From Buddleja alternifolia (lineage: Eukaryota; Streptophyta; Magnoliopsida; Lamiales; Scrophulariaceae), in NCBI GenBank assembly GCA_019426215.1, contig CM033401.1, forward strand, positions 22,573,134 through 22,637,133: DNA of 64,000 nucleotides, written 5' to 3'. Numbering within the stretch: the stretch's first letter is position 1; the number at the start of each line of letters is the position of its first letter. Under the pieces are notes generated by a model, which saw only the letters and a program-made list of their open reading frames with translations, ran no database searches and had not been told where the DNA came from. This document shows, one piece after another, positions 10,492 through 21,500 of this stretch. The position numbers were made by a program, and so were the translations under genes.

Positions 10492-10625
10492 TGTTAGATT
10501 ATTATAATGTGAATCTCCTTGAATAATATTATTGATGATGAAACGTATTTATAGACAATACAAGGAATAATAATAAAAGAAACTACTAATAAAGGAAACT
10601 AATAAATAACACTCCTATTCTAACA
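10492..10625 (-). repeat. Short solo LTR of an Ale-like copia family
   Basis: Starts TGTTAG and ends CTAACA. Its length (134 bp) and internal words (GATGAAACGTATTTATAGA, ACAAGGAATAATAATAAAAG) parallel the 135-bp LTR at 7854-7988. No internal region adjoins it. A clean 5-bp duplication was not seen (CAAGT on the left overlaps the CA end on the right), so the assignment is moderate. Confidence 0.5.
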
Positions 10626-10883
10626 AGTACCCTAAATGCAATATACCTTTGGTAGGGAGTGATACTTGCATTAGTAATCTGACTGCACAGAATTTGATTC
10701 TGTGTTTGGTCTGAATTTTTGAACTTAAGAAAAAAGTAGAATCTTCTACCTAAAATCATGATTTCAAGATCATGTTTTACAATGATACTTTAGATTTATT
10801 TGAGTTATAGGATAATATTTTAACTATTAATACACGTTTGTATACAGGGGTTTAGATCTCTTAACCATATTTACAGATCTACA
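10626..10883. other. Intergenic DNA without recognised features
   Basis: AT-rich; I see no reading frame, repeat or element boundary here. Confidence 0.4.
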
Positions 10884-11187
10884 AATTTAAAAGGGATAAT
10901 TGCATATCATACCCCTGTGAAACATGAAACATGCACACATTCTCATTGTGTTAAAAAAAATAGTCTGAAATAACCCTATGATTTTCAAAACCCTGCACGA
11001 AACCCCCAATCCGTATTAAATCCGCGGAAGGTAGCATTCACGCGCAATGTATTTGAAGTAGGGTTGGGGGTTTCATGCAGGGTTTTGAAAAACATAGGGG
11101 CATTTCAGACTATTTTTTTAACACAGGGGGATGTGTGCAGGTTTCGTGTTTCACAAGGGTACAATATGCAATTATCCCTATTTAAAA
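10884..11187. mobile_element. Mutator-like MITE 1 (10893-11178) with 9-bp TSD
   Basis: Long terminal inverted repeats of roughly 100 bp begin GGGATAATTGCA and end TGCAATTATCCC. Flanks AATTTAAAA and TATTTAAAA match at 8 of 9 positions, fitting the 9-bp duplications of Mutator-like elements. No coding capacity. Internal inverted segments include CAGACTATTTTTTTAACAC and its partner near the left arm. Confidence 0.75.
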
Positions 11188-11397
11188 TTATGCATTCATT
11201 ATATTGTTATATATTTATATTTGTGTGTATAATAAATTTGAGATTTTGCATGTTCATGTTTATCAATAAGTTATTAGATAGAATCAATACTTATGTTGGA
11301 CTTATTTACCATATTACCTCTAATGCAAGTGATTGTTTTCTCTACGTACATTTGTTCAGAGCATAATTGCCAAAAAAAATCAATAAGTGCCGTCTCT
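11188..11397. other. Intergenic spacer between the two MITEs
   Basis: AT-rich, with no reading frame or repeat that I can support. Confidence 0.4.
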
Positions 11398-11705
11398 ATT
11401 TCTTTTGGGATAATTGCAGACACCCCCTCACATATGGGGTCATTGCACTTCACCCTCTCAATTATTGAAATGTGCACTTTACCTCATCACTTATCATAAA
11501 ATGTGCACTTACCCCCTTCGGGCAGTTTGGGGCAAAAAATACAAAGGAAAATTCAAATCCGGGCAGCAACGTACAGAAAATTCCTTTGTATTTTTTCTGC
11601 TCGAGCTACCCAAAGGGGATAAATGCCCATTTTATGATAAGTGAGGGGGTGAAGTGCAATGACCTCCATATGTGAGGGGGTGTCTGCAATTATCCCAATT
11701 CTTTT
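11398..11705. mobile_element. Mutator-like MITE 2 (11407-11696) with 9-bp TSD
   Basis: Same ends as MITE 1 (GGGATAATTGCA...TGCAATTATCCC) and almost the same length (290 versus 286 bp), but the interior differs. Flanks ATTTCTTTT and AATTCTTTT match at 8 of 9 positions. Inverted arms cover about 100 bp each and include ACACCCCCTCACATATGG. Confidence 0.75.
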
Positions 11706-11776
11706 TTGTATGTGTAGTTACTATTTATGCAGTACCCAATTACATGTTGAGTGGAGGTATTCATTCTAGGGAGTTT

Positions 11777-11936
11777 GTGTTAAAATATATTTTCTTAATT
11801 TTATGTTTAACATTATTTCTTTTATATTTATAATTGTTTAGTAGACTAGGTATATTTTTCCTTTTATATTTCTTTTGTAAGACACTATATATATTGGTTT
11901 TTACTGAATAATACACAAGGGGAATTCATTCCAACA
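11777..11936 (+). repeat. 5' LTR of the plus-strand Ale-like element, 160 bp
   Basis: Runs from TGTTAAAATATA to TTCCAACA. The primer site GGTATCAGAGC (11938-11948) follows directly. A TATATATTGG stretch near 11886 may hold the TATA box. Confidence 0.75.
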
Positions 11937-12222
11937 AGGTATCAGAGCCTTGTATCCTAAAACCCTAAATTTTTCAGCTGCTCCTCTCCTCCGCTGTCTC
12001 CCCGCCCACGCGCAACCTCCTCCGCGCCGCGCCATTCTCCGGCACTTCCCAGCTAAAACCTTCCCACCCTTCTCAAGCCGTTGTAACCCCTCAACGCAAC
12101 GCACTTTCATTCAAATAGCCTCCAACCGCCGATTGCTCCTTCTTCTCACGGTAAAGGCTCTCTGTTCTTTGTTTTTTATTTTTAATTTCTTGAGTTAATC
12201 TTGTTTGTATTGCGACCACATT

Positions 12223-13362
12223 ATGTTTCAAACGGATGAAACCCTCACCAATCCTACCCTCCCTCCCACCAAATCCAATCGTCCTCCCCCTCTTCACCCG
12301 ACTCTTCATGCGCGTAATATTTTTCAATCCTTCAGTCTCAAACTTTCCGATCAAGATTCTAATTATAAGTTATGGCGGGGTATGTTTTTAGATGTTTATC
12401 GTAGTTACTATGTCATTGATCACTTAACTGGAAAATCTAAACCAAAAGATGAATATGATCATGACTGGTTTGCTCTTGATTCAACAATCAAACGATGGTT
12501 TTATTCTACCGTCGACACTAAACTTTTGAAAAATATGAATCTCGAAACTACTGTTGCTAGTGAAGTTTGGTTTACCATTGAAGACAATTTCAGAAATAAT
12601 AAACCCTCCCACTCCATGCAAGTTAATGAGCATTATAGAAATTTTCAAAAAGGCAACTTAACGATTTCTCAATACTGTCAAGAAATGAAGTCTATGGCTG
12701 ACACATTAGCCGATTTAGATGCTCCTGTGTCAGACAAAGATTTTATTCTTCAGCTCCTTCAAGGTTTACCTGAGTCATGCCTTCCCCTCGTTACCACTAT
12801 CACCACTATCAAACCCTTTCCTTCCTTCTCTGATGTTCGAAATTTGCTCCTTACTCATGAAACTAGAGAAAATCGATTTCATCCTTCTTTTCCTTCACCT
12901 ACCCCAAACACGGCCCTATACACTCAAAACCAGCCCGATCGCAATATAAATCGTAACAATAGAAACAAGAATAAAAATCAGGGACGTGGTTTTGGCCGTG
13001 GTAGTGGAGCACCGTTAACTGGTCATTCTTCGGGCTTCAACTCGCCTAGCCGGCGGCCTCCCCTTTTCCCACCACCGGGATTTCATTGCAGTATGTTCAG
13101 CACACTCCGTCAAGTCCTCGATTTCTTGCCCTTTCAACCACAAACGGTGTCCCCGGCTTCCTCCTTTGCCGCTCAGCAATTCACCACTCCATCCCCTTTG
13201 CAATGGGCTGCACCGCCACCATCAAATCAGCCTGGTCTCTTTCCGAGCCCTAGTCTTCCAGCATACGGTCATCTTCAGTCTGCCATCTCATCGTCTCCCA
13301 CTACCTGGTCTCCTTCCCCTGCTCCAGTCACTCAACTGCCATCTACTCACCCGTCTATTTAG
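12223..13362 (+). CDS. Ale-like copia gag
   Basis: The ATG at 12223 (MFQTDETL) is preferred over an upstream in-frame start at 12205, which adds non-conserved residues. The 379-residue product has the copia gag domain at about residues 30-230 (LWRGMFLDVYRSYYVIDH, LDSTIKRWFYSTVDTKLL, ISQYCQEM, ILQLLQGLPE), then an Asn/Arg/Gly-rich segment (RNNRNKNKNQGRGFGRGSG) and a Pro/Ser-rich tail. No CCHC zinc knuckle was found. A stop at 13360 separates it from the protease frame, whereas gag and pol of such elements are normally one polyprotein. This gag domain is intact, unlike the minus-strand copy. Confidence 0.75.
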   Translation: MFQTDETLTNPTLPPTKSNRPPPLHPTLHARNIFQSFSLKLSDQDSNYKLWRGMFLDVYRSYYVIDHLTGKSKPKDEYDHDWFALDSTIKRWFYSTVDTKLLKNMNLETTVASEVWFTIEDNFRNNKPSHSMQVNEHYRNFQKGNLTISQYCQEMKSMADTLADLDAPVSDKDFILQLLQGLPESCLPLVTTITTIKPFPSFSDVRNLLLTHETRENRFHPSFPSPTPNTALYTQNQPDRNINRNNRNKNKNQGRGFGRGSGAPLTGHSSGFNSPSRRPPLFPPPGFHCSMFSTLRQVLDFLPFQPQTVSPASSFAAQQFTTPSPLQWAAPPPSNQPGLFPSPSLPAYGHLQSAISSSPTTWSPSPAPVTQLPSTHPSI

Positions 13363-13395
13363 CAGACCACAGATCTCTCTTCACTGTTTTAGACA

Positions 13396-13684
13396 ATGAC
13401 ACTTCAGCAACCAGACGACGACTGGTATATGGACATCGGGGCGACATCTCACATGTCCCCTAAACCATGTAGCCTGCATAATCTTGTTCCTTGTGCTATT
13501 TCTAAATCGATAATGGTTGGTAATGGTGATGCTATTCTTGTTCATTCTACTGGTTCCTTTTCCCTCCCCTTTTATACTCGTTCGTTGCACCTTAAAAACA
13601 TTTTAGTTTCCTTTGGTCTTATTTAAAATCTAGTTTCTGTCCGTCAACTTACTCGCAATAATCATTGTTCTATAGAGTTTGACC
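13396..13684 (+). pseudogene. Ale-like copia protease fragment
   Basis: Begins MTLQQPDDDWYM. The catalytic motif is DIGATSHM, where the minus-strand relative has DTG; the threonine to isoleucine change at the active site should inactivate the protease. A TAA at about 13624 interrupts the frame where the relative has a lysine codon (LIKNL). The sequence ends at CSIEFD where copia C inserted. Confidence 0.75.
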
Positions 13685-14309
13685 TGTTGGGTTTCACAAA
13701 AAATCTAATAAAAGCAGCTGAAGGATTTCAAAAATTTAATTAATACCCAAAGTGTTTCTCTAATCGCATACTTGAATCTAAAATTGCTTTAACGAATAAA
13801 TTCAACTTACTCGTTGAAGTAAGGTGGTAAGAGAATCCAATTTTTCTTCAAAACTTTGAATTGACGAACTCCTTGAATTCTTCAATCCTCGTTTTCTTCA
13901 AGTCTTGATTCCTTGAAGTTTCTTGTAAATAAATCCAAACAACGAAACACGTTGTCTCTAAATTATCACGCACGAATTGATGATGAAAAAAATCCTTTTT
14001 TCTTCTCTATATGAACGACGGCTAGTGTGTATAGAGGGGGGGGGGGGCGGATATTTTTCTTCTTCTTTTCTTTTTGGAGAGTTACAATAAATTGTAAATT
14101 ATGTCTAAGTTAAAGTCAAGAGAAACCTTTTATATCTCAATGACTTATTGATCAAGACAAAACAAAAGAGACCAACATGATCATCCAACTAGCCCTAATG
14201 GAGGATGCCCCACATGGGGCCTGGATTTTTCTCTTTCTTTATTTAATTAATTCTTTATTCAATTTATTCTTTATTTTATCCAATAAATAAATTAATTAGA
14301 TAAATTAAA

Positions 14310-15896
14310 TTTTTTTTTGGGAACTAGTAAGCGTATTTTATTAACACCAGAACCAACTCATACGACTACTCCAGGCATACCTGGGCTAACAAAACCAATC
14401 AAATTTACACCTCACCACTCTCCAGATATGATCAACAATATTTTTTGCAGAAAGTCGACCCATTTCAAAAAGCCTCCTATTTCTTTCCATCCAACAAAAA
14501 TATACAATTGCTAACAACAAAGCCCTTTTGAAGCAGCTCAACTTAGTTTTACTGTTACTAGTCTTCATAGCCCAAAGTATCGCCTTTGTCCAAGTGAAGT
14601 GTCGAGAGCCAATCTCCAACTTTGCTTCCATACCCCCTGTACAAATTCACGAGAAAAGAAAAGATGATCCCGAGTTTCCCCATCCATTGAACATAAGAGA
14701 CATCTATCATCCTTTATCCTTTTCCATTTACTGAGCCTGTCTTTTGTCTTTAGCCTATCCAAAATCGCAAGCCACATAATAAACCTATGTCTTGCCAAAG
14801 GCCTTTTTCCCCACACAAGTTTCCTCCAAACAACTTCATCATGATGTTCCACTACATGTTCATACGCTTGGTGTATTGAGAACTTCCCCTCTTTCCAAGT
14901 ATTCCGAACACTGTCAATAGCATCTAAAAATAGATTTCGGATTACCATCATCCTCTTCCAAAGATAAGAGTCAGTCATTTTTGCTTGAACTGTCCATATA
15001 GACCCTTTCTTCAAGTAATACGAGTGAATCCATCTAATCCATAACGAATCATTTTTCTGAGCAATGTTCCAAATTTGCTTGAAAATTGCGGCTGTGTTCC
15101 ACTATATGAAGGCTGTAAGTCCAAGTCCACCTTCACTTTTATTTGCACAGATATGTCTCCAACTCACTGAAGCTTGGTACTTACCAACTGTTTTACCACT
15201 CCATAGAAAGGATCTACAAACTCTGTCAATCTCCTGAAGCACTATTAGAGGCATAGGAAACACTTGGCTCCAAAACATCTGAACTCCAAAAATAATAGCC
15301 TTAATTAGCAAAACACGACCTGCAAATGATAAGTATCGCACAGTCCAGAAAGAAAATCGAGCCAAAAAAATTTCAATCAAAGGTTGGCAAGATTTAACTG
15401 TGAGTCTAGATGAAATAAGAGGGACCCCCAAATACCTCCTTAGCATACTTCATTCCACATACCCAATTTTCAGCAAGAAAGACCGCTAGTCCTCTTCTTT
15501 CACACCCCCACAGATCATTTGGCTTTTGTTCAGATTTGCTTTTAACCTTGAAACTGTTGAGAATTGCTCAAAACCCCCATGTAACTTACTGATGGATCTT
15601 TCATCTTCTCTACAGCACATCATGAGATCATCAACAAAGCATAGGTTTATGAGCCCGACCTTCTTGCATCTAGGGTGGAATCTAAAACTCTGTTCATGAT
15701 GCAGAGTCTTGAAGCTCCTCGACAGGTAGTCCGTTACCAAAACAAACAAATAAGGAGACATGGGGTCTCCCTGCCTCAAACCCCGTTTTCCCTTGAAATT
15801 ACCAAAAATAGCGCCTTGCAACATGATAGAATATCTGGCTGTAGTAACACACAACATAATCAGGGATATAAGTTTCGCAGGAAACCCATAAGCATA
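14310..15896 (-). mobile_element. 5'-truncated LINE (L1-type non-LTR retrotransposon)
   Basis: On the minus strand a reverse transcriptase C-terminal part and downstream region end in a poly(A) tail (T run at 14310-14318 on plus). The 5' end is truncated near 15896 within the RT domain. It lies in the AT-rich part of the copia C LTR. The flanking AT-rich sequence resembles the D LTR on both sides of the insert, which supports the boundaries. A clear target duplication could not be chosen in this low-complexity DNA. Confidence 0.8.
14386..15896 (-). pseudogene. LINE ORF2 fragment: reverse transcriptase and zf-RVT region
   Basis: The translation shows the RT motif GLRQGDPMSPYLFVL, then the catalytic box as FVDDL (from 15857 down), the YLGVPL block typical of plant L1 RT (about 15440), SWRHICANKSEGGLG, and a zf-RVT-like segment with WRKLVWGKRPLARHRF, CLLC and DHLFF (about 14600-14850). 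Stops at about 15486 and 15102 and frame changes split it. In intact elements this protein primes reverse transcription at nicked target DNA. The endonuclease domain is absent because of 5' truncation. Confidence 0.8.
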
Positions 15897-17050
15897 ATTA
15901 ATTCATTAATATATTTCTCTAAGAAATTAATTAATAACAAATCTTATCCATTTAATTAATTATCTTATCCAATAAGTAATTAATTAATTATTTAACTTAT
16001 CCAATAAATTAAATCTCTCCAAAAATAGAATAGAAAATCCTTTTCAATTTTCTTCATCAAGTCTTTAGCGCGAATCTTTAGGTTCGTTTCATTTGGCAAT
16101 GAGATGAAACCAAAGGAAGTGGGTAACACCTAGCCAGTCACGTGGCCCACTTCGTAGCCCAAATGAAATACGAATGAATGGATCATTCCACAACCTTCCA
16201 ATCGTAAATACCATATATGTATAAACCCTTTGTTCACGTTCCCCGGTCAAGTGAGAGTCATGGTTATGTCAAACTCACTGGACTTGACCATATGTATAAA
16301 TTATAATAATACGGGATCATTGAGATCGATTAAGTGCCTAGCACAATCGTCCCTTTTGCTTTGGCCAAAGACTTTGATCTCTATTTATCTATAATCACAT
16401 AGGGTACATTCTCATTCACTAATGAGAGAACAAATCCCATATTAGATATCTGCTAAGACTACCACTTACCCATCAAGCTCGCATTTCGAGATCGACCCCA
16501 CCAATGGGTGAATTGGGTCTAACTACTCTAGTGAAAGACTTGATGTCACAAGTGCATCTTCAGCCTGATACTTCAGGTCAAAGGTTCACATATACCTATT
16601 ACACATAATCAATTCTGTCATTGACAGTCACAGAGTGAAAACCCATGTGACAGAACCGATGCGAGTCTTGTTCGAGCATATCAGTTCCAATGATGTGCCT
16701 ACAGTCTTAAGCTCCCACCATCACATGGTGTTCAACTGGCACTCCCATATTAGAGCTAAGATTGTACAAGTATTCGAAGTCTTTATTTGCTCATTAAAGA
16801 CTTCATATTACTTGCGAACTAGTTTTAGTAATCAAGGTCGATCTCTCTAGTGCCATTCTTCCTATCCCATAGGAAGCAGAGGGATCGCACTGAAAACATG
16901 GACAAAATGTTTTACACAACTTATAGATGCAGATAAGAATTAAGTGAAAACTAAATAATTCCTTTTATTATAAATAATGTTTAAGTTCAATATAAGATAG
17001 ATGCCCTATTCATTATATACTCTATGGCATCTGAGAGAATAATCTTAACA

Positions 17051-17134
17051 ATCTCCCACTTGTACTCAATGCCACTCATTGTGATTTCTTATACCCATCA
17101 TTTCCAGGTGTCGGTCCAAAACAGCCTGAGGTAG
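17051..17134 (-). pseudogene. C-terminal end of copia C pol
   Basis: On the minus strand the last codons read LPQAVLDRHLEMMGIR and stop at 17068-17066. They continue in frame from the RNase H at 29307 once Athila-2 is removed. The polypurine tract follows. Confidence 0.8.
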
Positions 17135-18428
17135 TGATATATGTTATTTTTACACAAGTTTTACCCCTTTTATCAACTTAATTTTGATTGTTTCTTTAAT
17201 AATTTGATCACATATGATGCTTTGAACCCGGTTTGCTTTGACTTTTCAGATTGGGTTAACAGCCGGAGGAAAGAGCAAGAACCGAAGGCAAAATGAAACA
17301 ATTTTTGGAATTTTTCATGGCAACGCCGCGGCGTTCAACACGCGAACGCCGCGACGTTCACAAGCAGTAGCCAACGCCACGGCGTTCAAACAAGCGAACG
17401 CTGCGGCGTTCACAAGCAGTAGCCAACGCCGCGGCGTTCAACAAACGAACGCCGCGGCGTTCGAGGCGGCAGTGTTGGCCTATAAATACCTCTTTTAGCC
17501 ATTTTTTACCCTAACTCACCTTGGATAGCAGCTGCCACACGAAAATGGAGAGAGAGGGAGCTTAGAAGAGAAGATTGAAGGTCAAAACATGGAGAATTCA
17601 ACAAGGAATCCACATCTCTACAAGAATTAGGGAGTTTTTACATATTTGTTTCTTGAATTTGTTCAAATCTCCTATGACTTGTATGATTTATATTGCACTT
17701 TTGACATGAATATGAGCTAAACTTGTTTGATTGAGGCCATGGATAGGCCGTTTATGTTATTTTGATTGTTGATTTGTTGGTGTTTATTGGATTAATTTTG
17801 GTTTTAGCTATGTATTCAATATTTGATCTCAATGCTACATTTGCTTGATCACCAAGTGTTTGATAAAATGCCTAGGTTAGAGATCGAGAGATAATAACCT
17901 AGGGAAGATATAAACATTGAATACCCTATAGTTAAACCGACTAGAGATAGACTCGGTTTCTTTAGGTGGCTTTCCATTCACGTGGGGAATTCCTAGACCT
18001 TAAATGCATCCTCGTTAATCGGGTTTTCATATAGAGATATATAGGAAATCGTTACCAAGGGTAGGGTTGCTATGCCAAGAGATTGGGTAGTACGTACGTT
18101 AGGGAATTTCGCCTTAGCTAAATCAATCTAATAATCCAATAGAACCTAAATCACAATCTAAATGCATAATCGGTTGAACCATGTGCCTTGATCGCTTCTC
18201 TCTATTGTTTCCTCCCTTTATTTGGTGTGACGTTGCCTTAGTTTATTTTCTAGTATTTATTAATTAGTTAATCAACCTTTCTATCGACCGATTTAACTTA
18301 GAATTGAGTAATATAGTAGTCTTGGTACTTAGATTATAGTTGTCCCTGCGGATACGATAACCCCGGACTTAGAAATCCACTTTACTACTTACGCGACCTA
18401 GTTCTCTTGCTAGGATTTTGTCGTGTCA
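17135..18428 (+). repeat. Athila-2 left LTR, 1294 bp
   Basis: TGATATATG...GTGTCA. U3 includes six palindromes and a TATA box at 17481. Three differences from the right LTR affect the sequence by substitution; two of them are G to A changes inside CpG sites of the palindromes. Confidence 0.95.
17322..17488 (+). promoter_or_regulatory. Athila-2 U3 promoter: six-palindrome array and TATA box
   Basis: The 14-bp palindrome AACGCCGCGGCGTT (often extended to GAACGCCGCGGCGTTC) occurs at 17322, 17345 (one mismatch), 17373 (one mismatch), 17397 (one mismatch), 17425 and 17448. Start-to-start distances are 23, 28, 24, 28 and 23 bp. The longer spacers carry CACAAGCAGTAGCC. TATAAATA starts at 17481, with 19 bases after the last palindrome. 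Transcription would begin near 17510. Binding by a dimeric factor is inferred. Confidence 0.7.
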
Positions 18429-18434
18429 AGTTTT

Positions 18435-18452
18435 TGGCGCCGTTGCCGGGGA
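18435..18452 (+). other. Athila-2 primer-binding site (tRNA-Asp)
   Basis: TGGCGCCGTTGCCGGGGA, 6 bases after the LTR end. Confidence 0.9.
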
Positions 18453-18564
18453 CAACTATTTTTATCTAATATTGAGATTCCCTTATTCTTTCTGAGCTTA
18501 GATCATTTCTGTTATTTTTAATTTGTGTGTCTTTCTTTGTGCAAGGTTTGATCTCGGTTAGTGC

Positions 18565-21500
18565 ATGACCCGTACTAGTCGAGTGGGACTAGCGGAGTTG
18601 GACCCTGAAATTGAACGAACGTTTACTCGAGGGATAAGACTACAAAGAGAGGCTCAACGTTATCAAGCTACAATGGATCCAAATCTGAATCCTCCTCCTA
18701 TTCACATAGATCCCGCTATCTTAGAAGAAGCGGTTCGTCGGGAGCTTGCAAATCTTCGTGTTCATCAAAACCAACCAGAGGCGCCTCCGCAACGCCCTTT
18801 GAGGGATTATATGATGCCAAACATCCAAGGAGCCGCAGGGCCAATCGTTTTACCACCGGTAGAGGCTAACACTTTTCAAATCCTGCCGGGGTATATCCAA
18901 ATGATAGGAAACCAGGTTCAATTCTCCGGTTTACAACATGATGATCCTCACGCTCATATAGCCACATTCTCGGAGATTATCCATACTTTCAAGAACAATG
19001 GAGTCACCGACGACGCCATACGCTTACGGTTATTTCCATTCTCTCTCAAAGACAAGGCTAAACAGTGGTTCAACTCTTTGCCAACCGCCTCTATCCGTAC
19101 TTGGGAACAAATGGTGGATAAATTTTTGTCTAAGTATTTTCCACCGGGTAAGACGGCAGCAATGAAAAATGAAATCACCAGCTTTCGTCAATATGAGGGG
19201 GAATCACTTTATGAGGCATGGGAGCGTTTTAAGGAACTTTTGAGGAAATGCCCACACCATGGGTTAGCCGTGCCCACACTTGTTCAAACTTTCTATTTGG
19301 GTTTGGGACCGAATCTCCGTACGAATTTAGATGCCGCCGCGGGAGGTACTATCATGAACAAGTCACCTGAGGAAGCTTGGGCATTAATTGAGCTCATGGC
19401 CGAGAACAACTATCAATGGCCAACCGAACGAATCACGTTGCCCAAGAAGCCCGCCGGATTGTATGAAATTGGGAATAGCTCCACAGTAGCTGTTCAATTG
19501 GAGGCCCTAAACAAAAGATTGGATTCCTTCGGACTCATGCAAGGTACGGTAAATCAAGTTAAATCCACTTGTGAAAATTGTGGAGGTGATCACACAAACT
19601 TTGAGTGCTTACAAGGAGATGTGTGTGGGACATCTAACTCGGTTGAAAGTGCTAACTTCATGGGAAATGCAAGTCGTCAACAGAATAATCCCTACTCGAA
19701 CTCTTTTAATCCGGGATGGAGGAATCATCCAAATTTCTCATGGAGCCAAAATTCGAATATGGCGAAACCACAACCACCAGGTTTTCAGCAAAACCAAGGA
19801 GGTTTCCAACAACCTCCATTTCAAAGGCAAGGGGGGCTCCAACAACCACAACAAAGCGAGAAAAAGAATAATATGGAAGATGGGTGGCAAAAGTTCATGA
19901 TGGAGGCAACACAAAAGTTTCAATATCAAGAAATGATGTCCAAGAAACAAGAAGCAAGCTTAAAAAATCAAGAAATTGCACTAAAAAACTTAGAAAATCA
20001 AATTGGGCAAATTGCCAACATGCTTTCTGGACGAACCCAAGGCACGTTACCAAGTGATACCGAGAAAAATCCAAAGGAACAAGTTCAAGCAGTTTCACTT
20101 CGTAGCGGAAAGAACCTCGTTGATTCAAAATTGGGAGAGAAAATGGATGATACACCAGAACATTTGGATAAAACTAAGGCAACATCTAACTCCGGAAAGA
20201 ACACCGAGACCTTATCCCCTGTTTCGGGACATTCCTCTACCGAACCCTCCGTGCCCAAACCAAGACCTCCATTTCCACTTGCATTACAAAAAGGAAAGTT
20301 AGATAAGCAATTTGCCAAGTTTCTTGATATATTTAAACAATTGCGTATTAACATTCCTCTTGTAGATGCTTTGTTGCAAATGCCGAGTTACGCTAAATAT
20401 CTCAAGGATATCCTTTCTAACAAGAGAAAGTTGGAGGAACATGAAACTGTAGCCCTTACTGCAGAATGCTCGGCTATATTGCAAAACCGGATACCTCAAA
20501 AGCTTAAGGATCCCGGAAGCTTTACAATTCCTTGCACTATCGGTTCTATTTCTTTTTCTAAAGTTTTGTGTGATTCTGGTGCCAGTATTAATTTGTTGCC
20601 TTTGTCACTTTTCAGGAAATTAGGACTTGGCGAGCCCAAGCCTACCACTATTTCATTGCAACTCGCTGATAGGTCCATCAAGTACCCACGAGGAATAGTG
20701 GAAGATGTTTTAGTGAAAGTCGAAAAATTCATATTCCCAGTGGACTTTGTAGTTCTAGATATGGAGGAGGATGTCGAGCTACCACTCATTCTTGGTCGAC
20801 CATTCCTCGCCACCGGACGAGCATTAATTGATATTGCCAATGGTCAATTAACTCTTAGAGTGGGAGATGAGCAAGTGACAATAAATGTGTATCATGCTAT
20901 GCGAACACCATCTAATGATTCTACTTGTTTCCACATCGATGCATTTGATACCTTAATTTCTGAACACTTTCAGGGAAATCAATACGAAGATCAAGTGGAG
21001 GCATGTCTTGTGAATCCCATGGATGAGACAATGGAAAACAATAACTTGAGGGACGCTGTTGCTTTTCTCGAGGCAAATCCACCTTACAAACGAAGTTTTC
21101 GACCTCGTTTCGAAGTTCTGGATAGACCAATCACTTCATTACCAAAGCCCTCAATTGAAGAACCGCCACCTCTTGAGCTTAAACCTCTTCCTTCTCATCT
21201 CAAATATGCTTACTTACAAGATTCAGAATTTTTACCTGTTATAATCTCTTCATCTTTGACAGACATTATGGAGGAGAAGCTGCTTACGGTGTTGAAAGCC
21301 CATAAAAAGGCTTTTGGATGGAAAATAGCTGATATTAAAGGGATTTGCCCAACGGTATGTATGCATAAGATCCTCATGGAGGATGAGTATAAGCCCACCA
21401 TTCAACCGCAAAGACGACTCAATCCAATGATGCAAGAAGTTGTTAAAAAGGAGGTAATTAAGCTACTCGATGCAGGTATTATCTATCCTATCTCCGATAG

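Larger units (their letters stand above)
11777..13684 (+). mobile_element. Ale-like Ty1/copia element, plus strand, 5' part; interrupted by copia C
   Basis: A 160-bp LTR, iMet-type primer site, gag and the start of pol are visible. At 13685 the pol reading frame (ending CSIEFD, the same residues as in the minus-strand relative) is cut by the LTR of copia C. The rest should lie beyond C, outside the window. The 5 bases before the cut are TGACC, which should recur at the far end of C. Confidence 0.85.
13685..17050 (-). repeat. 3' LTR of copia C (about 1.78 kb without the LINE)
   Basis: In element orientation it begins TGTTAAGATT (17050) after the purine tract and ends CCCAACA (13685). The polypurine tract AAGTGGGAGAT is at 17061-17051. 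The LTR is interrupted by a LINE at 14310-15896. It shares with LTRs D and E conserved blocks including CTTTGGCCAAAG (16359-16370), a GACTCTCACTTGA block and a GTAGTAGTCTTA-like block. A G(12) run lies near 14035-14047. Confidence 0.8.

Noticed and set aside
13015..13203. Minus-strand ORF opposite Ale-like gag
   Set aside because: Antisense shadow of the Pro/Ser-rich gag tail, with no similarity.
17322..17461. CRISPR-like appearance of regularly spaced palindromes
   Set aside because: The units are 14-bp perfect palindromes with repeated rather than unique spacers, inside a plant LTR; this is not a CRISPR array.
17238..17498. 86-codon ORF with repeated NAAAF residues (also 28115-28375)
   Set aside because: It is the palindrome array read as codons in non-coding U3, present in both LTRs.
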